The notes under the pieces are model-generated. The model had not been told where the DNA came from and did no database searches. It was given only the letters and a program-made list of their open reading frames with translations. Of a stretch of DNA of 64,000 bases, positions 1-8,555 are shown in pieces. This DNA is from Spirochaetaceae bacterium. Its GTDB lineage: Bacteria; Spirochaetota; Spirochaetia; Treponematales; Rectinemataceae. A program made the position numbers and the translations under genes. The stretch covers positions 1-64,000 of the forward strand of contig JANXYO010000036.1 in the NCBI GenBank assembly GCA_025356015.1, read 5' to 3'. Each line of letters opens with the position of its first letter. Position 1 is the first letter of the stretch.

Positions 1-686
1 AGATCAACAGTATCGAAAACCGCCTGCTCCAGGGCATCATGGGCTGCCGCAGCTACGAGGCTGTCGAGGCAGCGATCACCTACGCGGCCTTCCTCAACAC
101 CGTAGGCCTCACGCCCGAGAACTACGCCGTGTTCCTGCGCATGCTCGAGATCGAGAACCACTGGGTAATCGACGCCCTCATCGGCGACACCGACCCCTTC
201 CTCCTCCTCTCCCCCGTGCAGCCCAACAAGTTCATCATTGGACGCATCTTCGCCATGATGACCAAATGGCACAAGGGCGGCATCTACCCGAAGAACCTCA
301 GTGTCATCCTCGGCGTCCTGCAGTCCAACTACAGCTCGCCCCGCGACGGCTACCGCATCTACCCGCTCTCGATCGCCGACCTCAACGGCCTCGCGAAGCA
401 CCTCGACAAGGACAAGGGCCAGGAAGACCCCCTCAACAGGACGATCCTGAACATCCTTGACCGCATCGGCCAGCTCGAGGGCGTAGGCACCGACGTCGAC
501 ATGGAAGAGACCGCGATCCACGCTTCCGGGATCCGCAACGCCTTCTTCGACGACCGCAAGCGCATGGAGGACGTCATACCACCCGTCCTCCTCGTCAAGG
601 CGAGCTACCACGAGAAGGAAGTCGCCCCCCGCAAGCGCGTCTCGCTCAAAGAGATCGAGAAGAAAGAGAAAGAGAAGGGGAAATAA
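1..686 (+). CDS. Hypothetical protein, 5' end outside the window
   Basis: The reading frame is open from the first bases of the window and ends at the TAA at 684-686. The ATG at 39 is an internal methionine unless proven otherwise, since codons before it read in frame without a stop. At least 227 residues are visible. The body is mostly helical in character (for example YAAFLNTVGLTPENYAVF near the left end) and the last 40 residues are strongly charged, ending in a run of Lys and Glu. I recognise no domain. The next gene starts at the base after this stop codon, so the two are very likely co-transcribed and translationally coupled with the two STAS genes further on. Confidence 0.7.
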   Translation, partial: INSIENRLLQGIMGCRSYEAVEAAITYAAFLNTVGLTPENYAVFLRMLEIENHWVIDALIGDTDPFLLLSPVQPNKFIIGRIFAMMTKWHKGGIYPKNLSVILGVLQSNYSSPRDGYRIYPLSIADLNGLAKHLDKDKGQEDPLNRTILNILDRIGQLEGVGTDVDMEETAIHASGIRNAFFDDRKRMEDVIPPVLLVKASYHEKEVAPRKRVSLKEIEKKEKEKGK

Positions 687-1763
687 GTGGACCGAATCGA
701 GCGCATTGCGACGGCGCTGCGCTCTCTCGACCTCGGGACGGGCGTGGCGATCGAGGGGCGCACATTCGTGGGCCCCGAGGACGCCCTCGCCCGGCTGCGG
801 GAACTCGAGGGCATCGCGGAGGGTCTCGCGTCGCGCGATCTCTTCGCCCTCTACGATCGGCGCATACTCCACGACGGGGTCTTCGAGGAGGACATCCACG
901 CCTCCGGCCGCTACTACGCCTACCTCGACTACGAGCTCAAGGGCGCCACCCCCGAGGAGCGGGAAACCCTCCTCGCCGCGGCGCTCGAGGATCTCGTGAC
1001 GCAGTACGGCAGGGACGCTGTCCTTGGCCGCATACCGCCGCGGATCAAGGGCAGGCAGGTCACCGAGGGACTCGTGGTGAGGCCCGAGGTCGAGGACTTC
1101 CCCTCGTACTACTCAAAGCTGCGCAGCGCCTACGCGGAGAAGATGATCCTCGATGAACTGCCGAAGGCCGTGCTCGCGCCCATCAGGGCCGAGCAGGAGC
1201 GCCTGCTCGACTCCTTTGGATGGACAACGGTGAGGGTCCAGGATCCCTCGGGCGAAGTCGTGGAAGTCTGCGGCGACGCCTATGTAGTGGCCGACGCGGG
1301 CCTTGCCGCGGTCGAGCCCTATAGGAAGATCTGGGACAGCATGGTCGCCAAGGGGCCTGCTTCCTTCTACGACCTCGAGGTGGCGACCGACGGCGAATAC
1401 GCCCCCGACTCAGATAGCACGATCGGGCGATACTACGCCTATGTCAGGGCGAGCCTCAAGGGCCAGAGCCAGGCCGACAGGCACGAGGCCCTCCTGGCCG
1501 CCCTGCCCGCGGAGGCAGTGGAGGCCCTCGGGGCCGACACGGCGCTTGCCCTGTTCCGCGAGCGAATCGACGGCGACCAAGTGACCGCCTCGCTCACCAT
1601 ACGCCCCGAGGCCGAGGAGTACCCCTCGTACTTCAACGCGAAGAAGATCGAGGCGGGTGAGAAACGCGTCATGAAGCAGGTTTTGTTCAATGTTCAGGCC
1701 GAGATAATCACCGCCGTCGAGCGGGCGCTCGGCGGGCCCAAGAAGTACATTATCCTCGAGTAG
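687..1763 (+). CDS. Hypothetical protein with an internal duplication
   Basis: A 358-residue protein that starts with GTG directly after the previous stop codon. No family is recognised and there is no signal peptide or membrane segment, so it is probably cytoplasmic. Two regions resemble each other: about residues 51-146 and 231-320. Both contain a GRYYAY motif followed by a Leu-Lys-Gly stretch, an acidic or polar turn, a LLAA-type helix, a G-D-A block, then a (K/D)G(R/D)QVT(E/A) strand and a (V/I)RPE(V/A)E(D/E)(F/Y)PSYF/Y block. The protein therefore looks like two copies of one roughly 95-residue module joined by a helical linker. Position next to STAS-domain genes suggests a role in the same signalling unit, but nothing in the sequence proves it. 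Confidence 0.75.
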   Translation: MDRIERIATALRSLDLGTGVAIEGRTFVGPEDALARLRELEGIAEGLASRDLFALYDRRILHDGVFEEDIHASGRYYAYLDYELKGATPEERETLLAAALEDLVTQYGRDAVLGRIPPRIKGRQVTEGLVVRPEVEDFPSYYSKLRSAYAEKMILDELPKAVLAPIRAEQERLLDSFGWTTVRVQDPSGEVVEVCGDAYVVADAGLAAVEPYRKIWDSMVAKGPASFYDLEVATDGEYAPDSDSTIGRYYAYVRASLKGQSQADRHEALLAALPAEAVEALGADTALALFRERIDGDQVTASLTIRPEAEEYPSYFNAKKIEAGEKRVMKQVLFNVQAEIITAVERALGGPKKYIILE

Positions 1764-1780
1764 AGTCTCCGGAGGAAAGC

Positions 1781-2089
1781 ATGGATATCGAACTGAAGCA
1801 GAAGGGCGAGGCCCTCTCAATCATCATCGACGGCAACATCGACACCGACGGGGGCCACAAGCTAGGCGTGGCCCTCCAGGAGGCGATGGAGATGGACGGC
1901 ATAAAAAGTATCGTGTTCGACCTGAGCACCGTCAGGACGATCACGTCCTCGGGCATAGGCAAGCTGATGAACTTCTTCAAGTTCATCGACTCGAGGAAGG
2001 GCACGATGGCGGTCAAGGGGATATCCGACTCGCTGTACAAGCAGTTCATGGAAATCCACCTCGATCGGATCTTCCCGATCGGCAAATAA
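1781..2089 (+). CDS. STAS-domain anti-sigma factor antagonist-like protein
   Basis: A 102-residue single-domain protein of the SpoIIAA/RsbV type. The STAS signature is seen as FDLSTVRTITSSGIGKL, where the serine before GIG is the usual phosphorylation position in this family. Such proteins work in partner switching: in the unphosphorylated form they bind a serine kinase/anti-sigma protein. No kinase or sigma factor is visible beside it, so its partner is encoded elsewhere or in the truncated upstream gene. It begins 17 bp after the previous gene, with GGAGG in the gap (1770-1775). A paralogue lies at 2970-3278, and both end in an HLD(R/Q)I(F/I)PIG motif. Confidence 0.88.
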   Translation: MDIELKQKGEALSIIIDGNIDTDGGHKLGVALQEAMEMDGIKSIVFDLSTVRTITSSGIGKLMNFFKFIDSRKGTMAVKGISDSLYKQFMEIHLDRIFPIGK

Positions 2090-2162
2090 CGAGGCCGGCG
2101 ACCGCTTCCGCCCCCCGCGGAGGCGGAAGCGCGGCATCCGGGACGAAAAAGGGGTCCACAGC

Positions 2163-2948
2163 GTGAATCACATGAGCTCGTTCTTCCCCGACCCGAAGGG
2201 GGCTCGCCTTCATTACCAGTACTGGGAGGATTCCTCCAAGGGCTACGAGAAGGTGGTCCTCATCCTCCACGGCATCGGCTACAGCTCCGGGTCCTACACG
2301 GCCCTGGTGCCGCTCTTTGTCGCAGACCGCTACAAGGTCTACGCCCTGGACTTCGCCGGCTTCGGCGGGAGCCCGGGCGACCGCGGCGTGGGCGGGACCC
2401 TCGCGATGGCCGACGCGGTCGAGGCCCTCGTCAGGAGGATCGAGGCCATCGAGGGCGCCAGGGAGATCAGCGTGATCGCCCACTCGATGGGCGCGATCGC
2501 CGCCCTCCTTTTCCTCAAGCGCTACCCCGCCCGCAGGACGAGGGTCGTCTTTGTTTCTCCCCTGATCTATGGCGTGCCCGTGGACGCCCTGCCCGAGGCC
2601 TTCTCGGACGACAAGACAGTCCTCGATCGCATCGCGGCAGACAAGTCCTTCGCCGCCTCGATTCCCAACGCCCTCGCCGCCGACCTCGACGCGACGGCAA
2701 AGGCCCTCCTCGCCGATCCTTCCTTCCTGGAAGGACGCAAGGCGGCCTTCGTGGTCGGCGAATCCGACCAGCTCGTGCCCTTCGAGAAGCTCAAGGAGAC
2801 CGCCGCCGCCCTCCCCCTCAAGGAGAGCCGCTTTGTCTCCTTCCCCCGCGAAAAGCACGACCCCCTAAGCGGACCTCGCGGCGAACAGGCGGTCAACGCC
2901 ATCAAGGCATGGTTCAGCGAAACCAAGTTCGAGTACCGCGCGCCCTAA
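2163..2948 (+). CDS. Alpha/beta hydrolase (monoacylglycerol lipase-like)
   Basis: A 261-residue serine hydrolase of the alpha/beta fold. An oxyanion-region HGIG motif lies near residue 38. The nucleophile elbow reads AHSMGA (Ser near residue 106). A late Asp in the GESDQLVP block and a His in the EKHDPL block complete a credible catalytic triad. The fold and the PEAF cap region resemble monoglyceride lipase or lysophospholipase proteins; the substrate is not predictable. No signal peptide is present. The GTG at 2163 or the ATG nine bases later could be the start. It is sandwiched between two STAS genes in the same orientation, which suggests one operon. Confidence 0.83.
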   Translation: MNHMSSFFPDPKGARLHYQYWEDSSKGYEKVVLILHGIGYSSGSYTALVPLFVADRYKVYALDFAGFGGSPGDRGVGGTLAMADAVEALVRRIEAIEGAREISVIAHSMGAIAALLFLKRYPARRTRVVFVSPLIYGVPVDALPEAFSDDKTVLDRIAADKSFAASIPNALAADLDATAKALLADPSFLEGRKAAFVVGESDQLVPFEKLKETAAALPLKESRFVSFPREKHDPLSGPRGEQAVNAIKAWFSETKFEYRAP

Positions 2949-2969
2949 GTGCCCTAAGGAGGATTCGGC

Positions 2970-3278
2970 ATGGACCTCGATATTTCAATCGAACAGGATC
3001 GGGTCAAGATCACGATCACGGGAGCCATCGACACGGCCGGCGGCTCCGAGCTCAGCACGAAATTCGCCGAGCTCGCCAAGGAGCCCGGATTGCGCCACGC
3101 GGAGTTCGACCTTTCCGACGTGGCATCGATCTCGAGCGCCGGCATCGGCAAGCTCCTGGCCTTCTACAAGCATTTCGACCAGTCTGGGGGCAGCATGAAG
3201 ATCGTCGCCCTCTCGCCCCAGCTCACCAAGCAATTCAAGGAAATCCACCTCGACCAGATCATCCCCATCGGCGGCTAA
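2970..3278 (+). CDS. STAS-domain anti-sigma factor antagonist-like protein (second copy)
   Basis: A 102-residue SpoIIAA-like protein, the same length as the STAS protein at 1781-2089 and clearly its paralogue. The phosphoacceptor region reads ASISSAGIGKLLAF. A GGAGGA ribosome binding site lies just before the ATG (near 2958-2963). The product should be a cytoplasmic partner-switch component. Having two antagonists in one operon may allow two inputs to one kinase, or insulation of two switches; this is inference. A strong terminator follows. Confidence 0.88.
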   Translation: MDLDISIEQDRVKITITGAIDTAGGSELSTKFAELAKEPGLRHAEFDLSDVASISSAGIGKLLAFYKHFDQSGGSMKIVALSPQLTKQFKEIHLDQIIPIGG

Positions 3279-3305
3279 GGGCCACGCGACGAGCCGCCGG
3301 AAGCG

Positions 3306-3335
3306 AAAAGGGCTGCCATCACGGCAGCCCTTTTT
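3306..3335 (+). terminator. Rho-independent terminator after the STAS operon
   Basis: The stem GGGCTGCC (3310-3317) pairs perfectly with GGCAGCCC (3323-3330) around a 5-base loop. Flanking A and T runs extend the stem and provide a U tract on either strand. It can end the rightward STAS operon and the leftward oligopeptidase operon, whose last stop codon is at 3360. Confidence 0.9.
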
Positions 3336-3359
3336 CATGCCCGAAGCGCATTCCAGCCT

Positions 3360-5102
3360 CTAGAGATCCTTTTCCAGGGCCTCGATCTTCTCCTCGATAA
3401 GGCCCACGGCCTCGCCGAGGATGGGCGCGTCGAAGGCGAAACGCGCCCCAGCCGTCCTGAACAGCTCAGACAGGCTCGCCGATCCGCCCAGCGAGAGGGC
3501 CTTGAGGTAAGCGCCGACGGCCTTCTGGCGATCGGCCATGGCATTCCTCCAGACCTGGACGGCGCCAAGCTGGGCCAGACCGTACTCGATGTAGTAGAAG
3601 GGATAGAAGAAGATGTGGAGTTTCCGCTGCCAGCCTGTTGCCTTGGCATCAGCGAGCCCGCTCCAGTCCACGCCCTTCATGAAACGGTCCCAGAGCCCCG
3701 ACCAGGCGGCATCGCATGAGCGGGGATCGCTGGCCTCGCTGTGGTGGGTATAGACCCAGTGCTGGAAGCCATCGACGACGGCCATGTAGGGCCAGAACAC
3801 GAGGAGCTGCTCGAGGTGTCCGATCATGGCCCGCGCATTCTCCTCCTCGGTGTAGAAACCGCCCTTCGATGAGGGGAGGAAGGGCGAGGCCAGGAGCTCC
3901 ATGCCCATCGAGGCGACCTCGGCGAACTCGGTCGGGTAGTCTTGAAGCTGGATCCAGGGGAGCTCGGGCGAGCGGAAGACCTCGAAGGCGTGGAAGGCGT
4001 GGCCCATCTCGTGGAGCATGGTGTCCACGTCGCCTGCGCTGCCGGCCGCGTTCATGAACACAAAGGGCCGGCGCGTGACGGGGAAGCTGGTGCAGTAGGC
4101 CCCCGGGGACTTGCCCTTGTAGTTGGCGAGATTGTAGAGGCCCTCGCGCCTTAGAGTCTCAAAGTAGTCGCCAAGGCGGGGGTCGACCTTCCCAAAAATC
4201 GCCGCCGCCTTGCTCTCGAGGAGGGCGACATCGTCGAAGGGCCTGAGCGCGGGCCGGCCATAGGGATCGACGTTGAGATCGCTCTGCCGCATGACGTCAA
4301 CGCTCAGGTCCCAGGGCCTCACATTTTCGAGGCCCATCAACCTGCCATGCCTCGCGTAGACCCGCGCCGCCGCCGGGACGACCACCTTCTCGATGGCATC
4401 GTGGAAAGTTCCACAGTCGCGGGGCGTGTATTCGAAGCGCAGCCTGGCCTTCCATGCCCAGGCGCGATAGTCGGCCTCGCCCGCGTTCCCGGCGATTTCC
4501 TTCCTTACGCCCATGAGCCTAACCCAGGTCTCATCGATCGCTCCGCGGTCGGCGAGCACCCTGTCCATGCCCGCTCTCCAGCCCCGCTCGCGGACATCCC
4601 GATCGTCCCCAGCGAGCTCGCCCACCAGCTGGGCCAGGGTGAGGTCGGCCCCCTTCCAGGTCACTGTCTCCTCGCCGAGGATCTTGCCATACTCGAGGGC
4701 CACCCTCTCGTGCTCGGTGAGGAGACTCACGTTCTCGGCCCTGAACAGGGCAGCCTCGGCCCTCATGTTTCGCAGGGGAATCTCGAAGCCCTCGGGCTCG
4801 AGGCCCGAGGCGAGGAGTTTTTGTTTGAGGGCCTGCTCGGCCTCGCTGGCCGGCTGGTTCACCTTCTCGAGGAAAGAAAGGAGGCGGGCCGTGGCTGCCT
4901 CGTCGTCGGTGTGAAGGTCGGCGGCCAGACGCAGCCTGGCGGCGACCTCTGCCAGGAGGCCCGCGACCCTGGTCCAGTCCGAGAGCCACCGCGCCACCGT
5001 GGCCTTGTCGAGCGGCCTCGCAGCCAGCTCATCATAATGGGGCCTGTACTTGTCCCAGCCCCAGGCCATGGCCTCGACGGGATCCTGCCTCAGTTCGGCC
5101 AT
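3360..5102 (-). CDS. M3 family oligoendopeptidase (zinc metalloprotease)
   Basis: A roughly 580-residue thermolysin-like M3 peptidase (PepF/oligoendopeptidase F group), normal in length. The zinc site HEMGH is near residue 364, followed by a Glu in the AEVASMGMELL helix that supplies the third ligand. Such enzymes cleave short peptides in the cytoplasm; no signal peptide is present. The ATG at 5102 overlaps the stop codon of the upstream oxidoreductase (TGATG), so translation is probably coupled; a GTG one codon earlier is also possible. It is the last gene of a three-gene minus-strand operon, perhaps because the organism uses peptides and amino acids or opine-like compounds as nutrients. Confidence 0.92.
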   Translation of the reverse strand: MAELRQDPVEAMAWGWDKYRPHYDELAARPLDKATVARWLSDWTRVAGLLAEVAARLRLAADLHTDDEAATARLLSFLEKVNQPASEAEQALKQKLLASGLEPEGFEIPLRNMRAEAALFRAENVSLLTEHERVALEYGKILGEETVTWKGADLTLAQLVGELAGDDRDVRERGWRAGMDRVLADRGAIDETWVRLMGVRKEIAGNAGEADYRAWAWKARLRFEYTPRDCGTFHDAIEKVVVPAAARVYARHGRLMGLENVRPWDLSVDVMRQSDLNVDPYGRPALRPFDDVALLESKAAAIFGKVDPRLGDYFETLRREGLYNLANYKGKSPGAYCTSFPVTRRPFVFMNAAGSAGDVDTMLHEMGHAFHAFEVFRSPELPWIQLQDYPTEFAEVASMGMELLASPFLPSSKGGFYTEEENARAMIGHLEQLLVFWPYMAVVDGFQHWVYTHHSEASDPRSCDAAWSGLWDRFMKGVDWSGLADAKATGWQRKLHIFFYPFYYIEYGLAQLGAVQVWRNAMADRQKAVGAYLKALSLGGSASLSELFRTAGARFAFDAPILGEAVGLIEEKIEALEKDL

Positions 5103-6250
5103 CACTTCAGCATCTCCATGCCCTCAAACTTGCGATAGGGCGTGAGCTCGTCAAAGATGAAGCCGTAGTCCTCTGACCTGTCGGCGATGACCCTGGCAAG
5201 GATGCGCCCAAGGCCCGGGCCGATCATGAAGCCCTGGCCGCACATGCCGACTGCGAGGAGGAGGTTCTCGGCCTCGCGGGCGTAGCCGACGATGGGAAGC
5301 CCGTCGGGCGTCATGGGATACAGGCCGCGCCAGGTGCGCCTGACCTTGAGGTTGCGCAGGCGGGGATAGAGCTCGAGCATGCGGCGCACGCAGAGGGGGA
5401 GGAAGCTCGAGGTGTTGTCGGTGTCTGTCCCCCAGATCTGGGGCTTGGGTGTGATGCAGAAGACCACCTGGCCCGTCGTGGCCTGGTAGAAATAGTAGTT
5501 CCCGGACTCGGAGTCGGCACGGATGTCGACGAGCATGGGCTCCATGAAACGGGCCACGGGCTCGGTGACCCCGCCCTCGTGGGCGTCGGGGTGCACGGGC
5601 ATCTCGGAGCCGGCCCAGGCTGCGATCTCAGCGCCCTGGGCTCCCGCCGTGTCCACGTAGAGGCCGGCCGAATAGCGGCCCTTGTCGCTGACCAGGGCCT
5701 CGATCCGCGTCCCCTTCATGTCGAGGCCGGTCACCCTCTCGCCGAAGATGAACTCGGCCCCCGCCTCTATCGCGAGCCTGTGGAAGGCCGTGTTGGTCAT
5801 TAGGGGAGAGGCGAAGCCGTCGCCGGGGCTGTAGGTGCCACCGCGCAGGCCCTCCATCGCGATGCCGGGCGAGAGCTCGGCCACGCGCTTCGCGTCGATC
5901 CAGTCAATGCCGAGACCCGCCGCGTGCTGGACCTTGAGGAGCTCGCGGAAAGCCTTCTCGCGCTGCTCATCATAGGCCACGAAGAGATAGCCGCCCTGGT
6001 GCCACTCGATGTCGATGCCGTGCTCCTCCTCGAAGGACGCGGCGATCGCGAGGGATTCCTGGCAGATCCTGATCTTTGCGGGATCGGAGTGGGTGGCGCG
6101 GATCCCGCCGATGGCCGCGCGGTTCTGGCCCCTGCCCCAGGAGGCCTCCTGGTCGATGACGCCGACCTTGAGGCCCTTTTTTGCGCAATAGTACGCGAGG
6201 GGCACGCCTATGGAGCCTGCGCCGGCGATGAGGACATCGTAGGATTTCAT
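5102..6250 (-). CDS. FAD-dependent amine/amino-acid oxidoreductase (DAO family, sarcosine oxidase beta-like)
   Basis: A 382-residue flavoprotein of the D-amino-acid oxidase fold. The N-terminal dinucleotide-binding loop GAGSIG (about residues 10-15) follows a beta strand, and the next strand ends in an acidic residue (VGVIDQE). The C-terminal part carries a GLYPMTPDGLPIVG block and a GMCGQGFMIGPGLG block typical of glycine and sarcosine oxidase-type proteins. It most resembles the small catalytic subunit of heteromeric amine or opine dehydrogenases, whose large FAD/Fe-S partner is encoded just upstream with a one-base TGATG overlap. The exact substrate (sarcosine, proline, an opine or another secondary amine) cannot be read from the sequence. 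Confidence 0.87.
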   Translation of the reverse strand: MKSYDVLIAGAGSIGVPLAYYCAKKGLKVGVIDQEASWGRGQNRAAIGGIRATHSDPAKIRICQESLAIAASFEEEHGIDIEWHQGGYLFVAYDEQREKAFRELLKVQHAAGLGIDWIDAKRVAELSPGIAMEGLRGGTYSPGDGFASPLMTNTAFHRLAIEAGAEFIFGERVTGLDMKGTRIEALVSDKGRYSAGLYVDTAGAQGAEIAAWAGSEMPVHPDAHEGGVTEPVARFMEPMLVDIRADSESGNYYFYQATTGQVVFCITPKPQIWGTDTDNTSSFLPLCVRRMLELYPRLRNLKVRRTWRGLYPMTPDGLPIVGYAREAENLLLAVGMCGQGFMIGPGLGRILARVIADRSEDYGFIFDELTPYRKFEGMEMLK

Positions 6251-8367
6251 CAGTAGCCACCTCGCTGCGCCGCGTCGGCGTCTCGTTCGGCCTGTCCGTG
6301 GTTGCGGTCCTCGTTCACGAGGTCGCCCATCGGGACCTCCACGGTCAGGGGCCTCAATGTCCCCGCTTCCACCGCCTTCGGGTCTATGCCTGCCGCCCTG
6401 AACACCGAGGGGTAAAGACTGCTGCAGGTCTTCGAGCCGCAGGCTCCCATGCCAGCGCGCAGGGTCTTTAGCTGGTTTATGTCGGTCACCCGGTTGTCCT
6501 TGACGAACTGCACGAGCTCGCCAAAGCTCACGCGCTCGCAGCGGCAGACGATGGCGTCCTCGGACGCGCAGGAGAAGCGGGGCGTGGCCAGGCTCGCCGT
6601 CGCCTCAGGCCTCTGCACCCTGATCCCGATCACTCGGGGCGCGACGGCGGCGCTCACCTTGAAGTGGAGGATCCAGGTCTTGTATTTGCTGTTGTGGACT
6701 TTCCTGAGGAGCTCGGCCTCCTCGAGGGTATTGCCGCCCAGGTCGAGGAGGGTATGCATGCTCCCCGCCTCGAAGTCGGCGAGGAACTCGTAGGGCAGGA
6801 CGACCTCTGACCAGGAGGCGTCGATCCTGCGCAGAAGGGAGACGGCGAGGCCGGGGCAGGCTGCGACGCAGGCAGTGCAGCCCCGGCAGTCGTTGCCACG
6901 GAAATAGGGCAGGTCGAGGATGTTGCCGCGGCGCGGCTCAAGCTTTATGGAGCCGGTGGGGCAGACGGTGGTGCAGGGGTTGCAGGGGATCTCCTCCTCG
7001 CAGAAGAAGACCGGCCTCCATTTCTCGTCGGCCTCGACCAGGTCGCGGCAGATCCTATCGCCTGGCTTGGATTTGAGGACCTCGCGCTTGGCCACCCAGG
7101 TCTCGTCGATCTCGACCTTCTTCCCGAGCATCTTGGCGAGGGCGAGGGCCGAGATGCGGCCGCCGAACATGGCGCTCGAGGCCTCGGCTATCTCCTCGGC
7201 GTCGCCGGCTCGCACGGCGAGGAAGCCGAACTCGACGGCCTGGCGATAGAACTCTTCGCAAGGGGAGAGTCCCGCCGCGATGAGGAGGGTGTCGACCTCA
7301 TAGGTCCGCGCCGTGTCGAGGAGGGGCTTCCAGTCCTTGTCGACCTTGGCGATGGTGACCCGCTCGAGCTTCCCATCGCCTTCGGCCGAGACGACGGTCG
7401 AGGAGAGGTGGATGGGCACGCCCATGCGGACGATCTTGTCGGCGTGGACCTTGTAGCCGTTGACCTTGTCGAGGATCTCGACGATGCCGGCGACCTCTAT
7501 CCCCGCCTGGAGGGCGTGGTAGGAGCCGATGAGGCCGACGTTTCCCGAACCCACGACGAGGACGCGCTCGGCCGCCCGCACGAGGTCGCGGTTGACGAGG
7601 GTCTGGAAGGCGCCGGCGCCATAGACCCCGAGGAGGTCGTTGCCCGGGAATATGATCGAGCGCTCCCGGGCGCCGGCAGCGACGACCAGGGCCTTGAAGT
7701 CGACGAGGAGGTAGGAGGAGTAGTCCTTGTAGATGCCGGCCTTCCTGTCCTTGAAGATGCCGACGACGGGGGAGTTTGTGAGGATGGTCGCCTTGGGATT
7801 GGCCCGGAGCTCGGCCTCGAGCTTCTTGGCGATATCGAAGCCCCTGGTGCCCGCGTGGCAGTCCTCCTCCGAGCCGAAGAACTTGTGGGTCTGGAGGACG
7901 AGCTTCCCGCCAAGGCTCTCCTTGTCGTCGGCAAGGACTACCGAGAAGCCCAGCTTGGCCAGCTCTGTCGCCGCGCCGAGGCCCGAGGGGCCCCCGCCTA
8001 TGACCAGGACATCGGTGGCGATGACGCGCTTCTCATTGGAAGCGAGGCCGGCGGCGGACTCGGGCAGGACGGGAAGACCCTCCATGGTGGCGACCTTGAG
8101 CCCGGCCGAAAGGGGGGTGATGCAGGCCTTCTTGGGCAGACCGTCGACGATGACGGTGCACTGGCTGCATTGGCCGTTGGCGCAGAAGATGCCCTGGGGT
8201 GCCCCGCCCTTGGGATGGACCGAGAAGCGCTTGATCCCGTTCGCGAAAAGGGCCGAGGAGATCATCTCCCCCTCATAGCCCCTCAAATCGGCGCCGTCAA
8301 AGCTGAAACTGACCTCTCGCCTACCCTCGCTCGGGGCGATGACAGGATGCCTGGTGATTCTTCTCAT
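6250..8367 (-). CDS. Multidomain FAD/Fe-S oxidoreductase, large subunit of an amine/opine dehydrogenase type
   Basis: A 705-residue protein using the ATG at 8367, which has GGAG about nine bases upstream; the open frame runs further but has no comparable start. Domains in order: an N-terminal [2Fe-2S] ferredoxin-like segment with Cys near 62, 67, 70 and 82 (CANGQCSQC); a pyridine-nucleotide-disulphide FAD domain with GGGPSG near 124; a second dinucleotide loop VGSGNVG; two [4Fe-4S] clusters (CNPCTTVCP and CRGCTACVAACP); and a C-terminal BFD-like motif with CRCERV. This is the layout of large subunits of proline, opine and related dehydrogenases in anaerobes. It should pass electrons from the flavin of its partner to an Fe-S chain. 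Confidence 0.88.
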   Translation of the reverse strand: MRRITRHPVIAPSEGRREVSFSFDGADLRGYEGEMISSALFANGIKRFSVHPKGGAPQGIFCANGQCSQCTVIVDGLPKKACITPLSAGLKVATMEGLPVLPESAAGLASNEKRVIATDVLVIGGGPSGLGAATELAKLGFSVVLADDKESLGGKLVLQTHKFFGSEEDCHAGTRGFDIAKKLEAELRANPKATILTNSPVVGIFKDRKAGIYKDYSSYLLVDFKALVVAAGARERSIIFPGNDLLGVYGAGAFQTLVNRDLVRAAERVLVVGSGNVGLIGSYHALQAGIEVAGIVEILDKVNGYKVHADKIVRMGVPIHLSSTVVSAEGDGKLERVTIAKVDKDWKPLLDTARTYEVDTLLIAAGLSPCEEFYRQAVEFGFLAVRAGDAEEIAEASSAMFGGRISALALAKMLGKKVEIDETWVAKREVLKSKPGDRICRDLVEADEKWRPVFFCEEEIPCNPCTTVCPTGSIKLEPRRGNILDLPYFRGNDCRGCTACVAACPGLAVSLLRRIDASWSEVVLPYEFLADFEAGSMHTLLDLGGNTLEEAELLRKVHNSKYKTWILHFKVSAAVAPRVIGIRVQRPEATASLATPRFSCASEDAIVCRCERVSFGELVQFVKDNRVTDINQLKTLRAGMGACGSKTCSSLYPSVFRAAGIDPKAVEAGTLRPLTVEVPMGDLVNEDRNHGQAERDADAAQRGGY

Positions 8368-8555
8368 CGTGGAACTCCACTGCGACCATCGAAGCTGCAA
8401 AATGCGATTTCGGTGGCGAGGATATGCGAGGATTGCACGTGCCGGGGAGCCTGTCAAGATCTGATATATCAATTGTGTATGAGCCGGGGTTTCCGCTGGA
8501 CGATGAGCCTTCGGCAAAACTTGACGCTGCTGGCACAAGGCCCAATACTCGAAGG

